Source: Plenodomus lindquistii (Eukaryota > Ascomycota > Dothideomycetes > Pleosporales > Leptosphaeriaceae). Taken from it: 64,000 nucleotides of DNA. Positions within the stretch are counted from its first letter, which is position 1; the number at the start of each line of letters is the position of its first letter. The stretch is from assembly GCA_025504975.1 (NCBI GenBank), contig JANUWI010000011.1, forward strand, positions 682,001-746,000. The letters run 5' to 3'. The notes beneath the pieces are model-generated. The model was not told the origin of the DNA. It was given only the letters and a program-made list of their open reading frames with translations, and ran no database searches. This document shows, in pieces, positions 59,335 through 64,000 of the stretch. Made by a program: the position numbers and the translations under genes.

Positions 59335-61078
59335 TTACTTTGTCGTCCTCTGTGTCTGCAGCATGACTAGCACCTCCATATTCTTCAACCATCTCTCCGC
59401 GAAACCCCGATCAGTAAATCTCTCCGCAGACTTCCTCGCACGCTGTCTCATGGCTAATGTCTCCTCTGGCGACAACGTCAACGCCTTTCGGAACCCCTCT
59501 GCATATTCTTCCTTCGTACTTGCGTGGAATCCTGTGATTGTATCAGCATGTCATGTACTGCTAAATTAGCTTAGGGGCACGATCTCACCCGTAGGTTTCC
59601 CATCCACGTCCACCACAATATCCAGTTTGGGACCGCCTGAGTTATTGACAACGGAAATAAGTCCTGCGGCTTGGTACTCGACGACTCCGATACCGAAATG
59701 CTCATTCCACATGCCATTCACGCCTACACTCGCCTTGCGCATCCACTCCAGCATCTGAGGCCATGGCGCATCGCATATGAACTCCACATTATCTTTGATA
59801 TGCAATTCATGCGCCAGCAGTCGTAGCTCATACACGCGCTTCGCATCGTCGTGAGACCCGCGAACTGAGCCTATCAAGACGAGTTTTGGCGTATCGTTGG
59901 GGTATGCAGCGAGTTTCGGCTCTGACTGCAGGAATGATGCGAATGCTTCCAAGATCAGGGTGTGGTTCTTTTCTGGGCGGAATTGTGCGATGTAAAGGAG
60001 GGACGGTCCGCGGTTCTTCTCGCTTTCTTCAGAGACTTGGACTGCTTGTGCGACCTCTTCGACTGCAACAGGTGGGAAGACGACATTGATTTCGTTCGCT
60101 TTACTACGGCCGACGCGGTAGGGTTCCCAGAGTGACTTGATATGGCTTTGAGTCCATGTGGAGTTTGTCATGACCACATCTATGGAACTGCCGACCCTGC
60201 TGTAGAGTTTGGCGAAAAGTTGCCAGTATTTCTTCTTTGCTGCACCGCGGTTTCCCACACCGGTTCCTGCATTCACGCCCTGGCCGCCGGCTTGCAGGGA
60301 TTCAAGCATGTCGGTTGAGATGGTGGGGTAGTGGACGTAGGCCCCTGTCGGTACGGTGGGGAAGAGTACGGATGATAGCCCGAGAGCGAAGGCGTAGCCC
60401 ATAGTGTCAACGAAGATGTCTGGGACGAGCAGAGTGAATGCATCGAAAGCCAGGACCAGCGAGCCTAGAGACTGTCCGAGTAGAGTGAAGCGTGGCCATG
60501 AGCTTGCGAGTACCCAATGGCGTGTGGAGAGGTAGAGGAAGTGGACGGTCGGAGGGTGGAGATGAATGTTGAAGCGCTCTTTCACGCGTTTGAGTATGGC
60601 GGCCTTGTCGACGTCGTGATCGCCTGTATAGACTACGCAGACGGCTTTGGGCCAACGTTTTTGGGTTGCCCGAATGGCGGCCCAGAGGACTCGCTCACCT
60701 CCTCCGCCAGCGTTGCTATACGGCAAATGGTTAGAAGTCTGAGCATGTTGTCGGATGCTCATGTCCGTACCAGAAAGGGTGGAAGAAGCCCACGATGCCG
60801 TCCCAATCGCTGTCCGCCTTTCCGCCGTCTACTGAGCCAGCCTTTGCGATTCCAATTTGCTCCCAATCGTCATCTTCGCTCTTTCTGTCCTTGTGCTCTT
60901 CGTCGTGTCTCTTAGTCTCTGTCGCGACTCGGGCCAATAGCAGTTCGCGTCTTGTGCGGGAGTTCCGGCGAAGGTGTTGGCCCAGGAACTGAGCAAGGAT
61001 GCGCAGAATCTTGGGGAGGAAAACGAGAGAAACGACTGCAGGTACCAACAACGAGAGCAAGACCAGCAGAAGCGCCAT
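59335..61078 (-). CDS. ALG11: ALG11 alpha-1,2-mannosyltransferase, 543 aa
   Basis: Exons 61078-60771, 60715-59589 and 59531-59335, in phase. A signal-anchor N-terminus ([20 protein letters not shown]) and a charged segment precede the GT4 core. [20 protein letters not shown] is the ALG11 hallmark, crossing intron 1. Further landmarks are [55 protein letters not shown] and the EX7E-type donor motif in [19 protein letters not shown]. The enzyme adds the fourth and fifth mannoses, from GDP-mannose, to dolichol-linked Man3GlcNAc2 on the cytosolic face of the ER, for N-glycosylation. The last exon ([18 protein letters not shown] ... [15 protein letters not shown]) is missed unless the intron is removed. 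Start at 61078 chosen as the first ATG. Confidence 0.95.
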
Positions 61079-61315
61079 GGCTGGCGCGGGTATCAAAGGG
61101 AACGAGACCGCAGGAAAACCACTGTGAGCGAGTGCATGTCAGTGTGAACTCGAGCAGGCGTGACAGCTGGCCTGGTGGGATGACGGTGCCTGGCGCCGGG
61201 CCGAGCAACGTGGGACCCTGGCTTCTGGCCCTCTTTAGCTCCGCCGACGATGTTTCTCCGCCGGGGGTCCGACGTGCCTCAGGACGATGCGCTGCAACAC
61301 CAAGAACATCACACG
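61079..61315. promoter_or_regulatory. Bidirectional promoter of ALG11 and the COX18-like gene
   Basis: 237 bp (or 171 bp if the upstream ATG at 61250 is used) between divergent starts. No box is claimed. Confidence 0.45.
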
Positions 61316-62494
61316 ATGCTGTCTTCCAAACTACTGCGCCAGAAAGCCCGCCAATTGGGCTCACGAGGCTCAGTGATATGTCAGCGTCCAGCATGTCGCC
61401 CCTTGACACGCGCCTTTCACGCCTCGCCCGCGCGACAGGGCGCAGGGCTCGACACGCTGCTCTACGTGCCCCACGAGATGATGAATCTCATCCACGCCAA
61501 CGTCCCCTGGTACGCCGCCATACCTCTCAGCGCCTTCATTGTACGAGGTCTTCTGGTCACCACAGCCGGAGCATACTCTCGATCGCTCATGGCTCGCTAC
61601 ATTGGCCTTCACCCACTGCGACAAGCCCTTGGAGCCCAGAAACGAGACGAGGTACTTAGAAAGGGGAACTTCCGTTCACCCCAGGAAGCATCCGTTCGGG
61701 TGAAAGCGGAGGTCAGACAGGTCGTGAAGGCGTTGGATAAAGAGTGGAACGTGCCCTTCCTCATGACAACAGTTTGGTGGTCTTTAGTGCAATTGCCCGT
61801 CTTCCTCGCCATGGCAGAGACGGTTAGGCAGAAGTGTGGCGCCAGAGATGGACTGTTGGGTCTGGCAACTTCACTGTTTCACAGTACTCGTGATGGGTTG
61901 GTAAGATTGAAAGACTCACTGTTTGGGACTACTGACGCAGCGTCTGGAAATGGCCCATCTGCCGTTGGGTCCACATTTGAAGTAGACAACCCGGATACCG
62001 ATCTAGCAAATCATGTCAATAGTCTTGCTAGTAACCCTACATCAGATGCTGGCGAACCCTTTACTGCTTCTACCTTCAACCTGGGCGAAATGGCTGGCAA
62101 CCAGAGCCAGTGGTTTGACATATCACTTGCAACTGAGGGCGCACTTTGGTTCCCCGATCTGATCCTCCCCGATCCTACTGGCGTACTCCCTTTTGTGGTG
62201 TCCGGTCTCATGTTTTGCAATATCTATTTCACCAAGAGCAACGCGCCCAGCGGGGCCAATTGGCAGAACGCATCAAAGAGAACGTTGCTCGCCGTTAGTC
62301 TGCTCGTGGGACCCGTTTGCCAGGATCTTCCGGCCGCTCTTATGCTGTACTGGGCCTCTAGCACGTCCTCTGTTATCGTATGGAATTGGTACCTAGACTG
62401 GAGATACCCCACGCCACATGGGTTTTCGGCTTGTAGGAGGCCGTTGCTTATGCCATTGGCCCCAACACAGAGGCCCGAAGGTCGCAGGGCTTGA
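61316..62494 (+). CDS. COX18: YidC/Oxa1-family mitochondrial insertase, COX18-like, 392 aa
   Basis: Intronless. I prefer the ATG at 61316 because it begins a classic mitochondrial presequence (MLSSKLLRQKARQLGSRGSV ... RAFHASPARQ); an in-frame ATG at 61250 would add 22 residues and hide it. The insertase core follows: VPWYAAIPLSAFIVRGLLVT (first span), a basic matrix loop with ALGAQKRDEVLRKGNFR, MTTVWWSLVQLPVFLAMAE, then after an acidic loop GVLPFVVSGLMFCNIYF and SLLVGPVCQDLPAALMLYW. Spacing, with a long second loop, fits COX18 (exports the C-terminus of cytochrome oxidase subunit 2) better than OXA1, which usually has a longer basic C-terminal coiled coil. Function is inferred from the family. 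Confidence 0.83.
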   Translation: MLSSKLLRQKARQLGSRGSVICQRPACRPLTRAFHASPARQGAGLDTLLYVPHEMMNLIHANVPWYAAIPLSAFIVRGLLVTTAGAYSRSLMARYIGLHPLRQALGAQKRDEVLRKGNFRSPQEASVRVKAEVRQVVKALDKEWNVPFLMTTVWWSLVQLPVFLAMAETVRQKCGARDGLLGLATSLFHSTRDGLVRLKDSLFGTTDAASGNGPSAVGSTFEVDNPDTDLANHVNSLASNPTSDAGEPFTASTFNLGEMAGNQSQWFDISLATEGALWFPDLILPDPTGVLPFVVSGLMFCNIYFTKSNAPSGANWQNASKRTLLAVSLLVGPVCQDLPAALMLYWASSTSSVIVWNWYLDWRYPTPHGFSACRRPLLMPLAPTQRPEGRRA

Positions 62495-62882
62495 ATCTTC
62501 GGATTGTCGAATCTGGCTTAAGACATTCTACCAAAGTCTTTGCTTTCTTCGGATGCCATTCGAGACATGCATGCTCGTCTTGAGTCTGAAACGCCATACC
62601 AGCCGCGATAGTGGAAGGAAGAGCGGACAAGTTTCTGGTGCTTTCTCAGGATTTGATAATCAAGCATCGTCACCTTTCTTCCAGACGTATTGTTTCAGAA
62701 GCATTGTCTCTGCGATATTCGTGGTCGACACTTGTTTGACACTGGTGTAGGATCATGAGACATTTGGCAATGATAAAGATAGTCATCTCCCTACAAACCA
62801 CTTCCAGTCATCACACAATCGAACCACCTACAGTTTCAGTAACATTGCATCTTCCAAAGAACACGAAGAAGAACATTATAAA
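62495..62882. promoter_or_regulatory. Interval between COX18-like gene and the right-edge gene
   Basis: About 390 bp between two genes on the same strand. No coding signal. It should hold the terminator of the first and promoter of the second. Confidence 0.4.
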
Positions 62883-64000
62883 ATGGCATCTCCAATCCGA
62901 TCCTCAAGTATTCGCAGCCACAGCATCGCCTCATCAGAACTCAGCCAACCTTCTCCTGGTATGGAGGCTCATATCCAACGCCAAATGATTGAAGAAGCGA
63001 GTACAAGTAAGCAGCAGGTGCCGGTTGCTAGTACTGGAATGGATGAGCACGATGGTACGTACACTCTTCACGATTGCAATTCTTGGGCTAAGCAGAACGC
63101 ACAGACGACTACGCAACTAAGGAATCCATATCCGAAGAAGAAGATGAAAGTTCTCCCGACAGAGCAAAGGGCCCGGTTATACCGATCAAAAGATGGCGTG
63201 CACGAGATATCGAGGCCGCTCTGGGATTGACAACTGCGCAGGGCCGGGCATTTCATCAGGTTGTTAAAGATGAGCTGGAAAAGGCTGGTCTCTTCGGTAC
63301 CATGGAAGGCGCGTGCGCCAGATTTGATTATCAGGAAGGACTCCGACAAGTCGTCACTGGAACAAAGATACATGCGGAGTTTCTGCAGACCATTGACGTA
63401 TCTGCAACACGTCTGGACGAACTCATATTGGCACGAGCTCGAATATGCAACGAAAACGAGAAACACAACGATCGGCTGGTCAGGAGCGGGAGAGTACGAG
63501 CTCGTGCTGGTACTGCTATGTCAGCTACACGATGTACTTCTACGCCGGACCACATCACCTCACTACAGCAGCTGGCAGGCACTACGAATAGTCCAATTGC
63601 AAGCAGAACCCGCAATGCCTCGCGAGGTCGTAGAGCAACCCCAAACCAACCCTCAGTCATCGCAGATACAATGAGCAGTTTGAGCCTTGCCGGACACTCC
63701 ATCAACACCGTTGAGGAAAGTCAACTCGACTCCACTCTAACGCCCTCACTTACTGCTCGTCCTCGACCCATTGCGCCCGTGTTCAGCACTTCCATTTTCC
63801 ACCCGACTGCCTTTCTGATCCGCTTGACCCACTCTACGACTGGCGCTGCAATTCACACCTCCCAGCTCGCCTCCGCCGCCCGTCGCGAATCCGGCTCCAC
63901 TCTCGAGCTACAAGATATGGATTACAGGACCTTCCTTGATATGGTTAGCTCCCAAGTCGGCTTCGAGGTGGAGGGTCGCATTGAAGCGGTCATCCCCAAG
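62883..64000 (+). CDS. Uncharacterised protein, 3' end cut off by the window
   Basis: Exon 1 62883-63054 and exon 2 from 63105 to the window edge give at least 356 codons with no stop. Exon 1 starts MASPIRSSSIRSHSIASSEL. Exon 2 reads DYATKESISEEEDESSP, then a likely folded part IKRWRARDIEAALGLTTAQG ... FHQVVKDELEKAGLFGTM ... TKIHAEFLQTIDVSATRLDE, a low-complexity stretch, then MDYRTFLDMVSSQVGFEVEG near the edge. No family recognised. The intron is ambiguous: donors at 63007 (GTAAGC) and 63055 (GTACGT) and acceptors after 63095 and 63104 all keep the same frame. Because the gene runs off the edge, length and C-terminus are unknown. Confidence 0.65.

Noticed and set aside
1..64000. tRNA, rRNA, CRISPR, rolling-circle or transposase genes
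   Set aside because: No convincing A/B-box pair, rRNA sequence, regular spacer array, or transposase/reverse-transcriptase motif was found by eye. A tRNAscan-SE and RepeatMasker run would be decisive.

Overview
The window is nuclear DNA from a filamentous ascomycete (Pezizomycotina). The genes are spliced, with short introns of about 45-260 nt, GT...AG ends, and CTAAC/CTGAC/CTAAT-like branch sites. The gene set is typical of moulds: FlbA-type DEP-DEP-RGS regulator, Sog2, Chk1, Aurora, CPAF-like S41 protease, four-cysteine GPI protein. A Dothideomycete (Pleosporales-like) origin is my best guess from protein flavour, for example the Alt a 12-type P1 protein; the sequence alone does not prove it. 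There is no sign of plasmid, phage, organelle or CRISPR, and I saw no tRNA or rRNA gene.

Layout. 0.2-2.7 kb: a six-exon RUS/DUF647 membrane-type protein. 2.7-6.0 kb: gene-free, with two short tandem repeats. 6.0-7.2 kb: a small RGS protein. 7.2-13.3 kb: 6 kb with no supported gene. 13.3-18.4 kb: an uncharacterised disordered protein, divergent from the LRR protein Sog2 of the RAM morphogenesis pathway. 19.2-23.5 kb: an aldo-keto reductase, divergent from phosphopantothenoylcysteine decarboxylase (CoA synthesis), then Aurora kinase. 25.7-30.2 kb: a secreted, probably GPI-anchored S41 protease, convergent with Chk1. 34.1-36.2 kb: FlbA. 36.2-46.2 kb: a gene-poor, repeat-bearing tract. It holds a four-exon gene of unknown function that only appears once splicing is followed, one intact small fungal protein, and what looks like its broken relative. 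46.3-51.4 kb: a GPI-anchored cell-surface protein and a large DENN + C1 protein. 51.4-53.8 kb: gene-free. 53.8-64.0 kb: a dense housekeeping block of TRAPPC13, a small SET methyltransferase, a DUF2408-like protein, ribosomal P1, ALG11, a COX18/YidC-type insertase, and a gene cut by the right edge.

No operon-like pathway or secondary-metabolite cluster is visible. Recurring themes are G-protein and morphogenesis signalling (two RGS proteins, Sog2), mitosis and checkpoint control (Aurora, Chk1) and the secretory pathway (TRAPPC13, ALG11, DENN), but these genes look independently regulated. Exon joins were built by hand by matching splice consensus and reading phase; for most genes every join is phase-consistent. 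The most useful novelties are the spliced gene at 39.8-40.9 kb, the intact/broken pair at 41.2-44.3 kb, in-frame or alternative-tail introns (Sog2, TRAPPC13, DENN, right-edge gene), and the long gene-free stretches upstream of the RGS genes.
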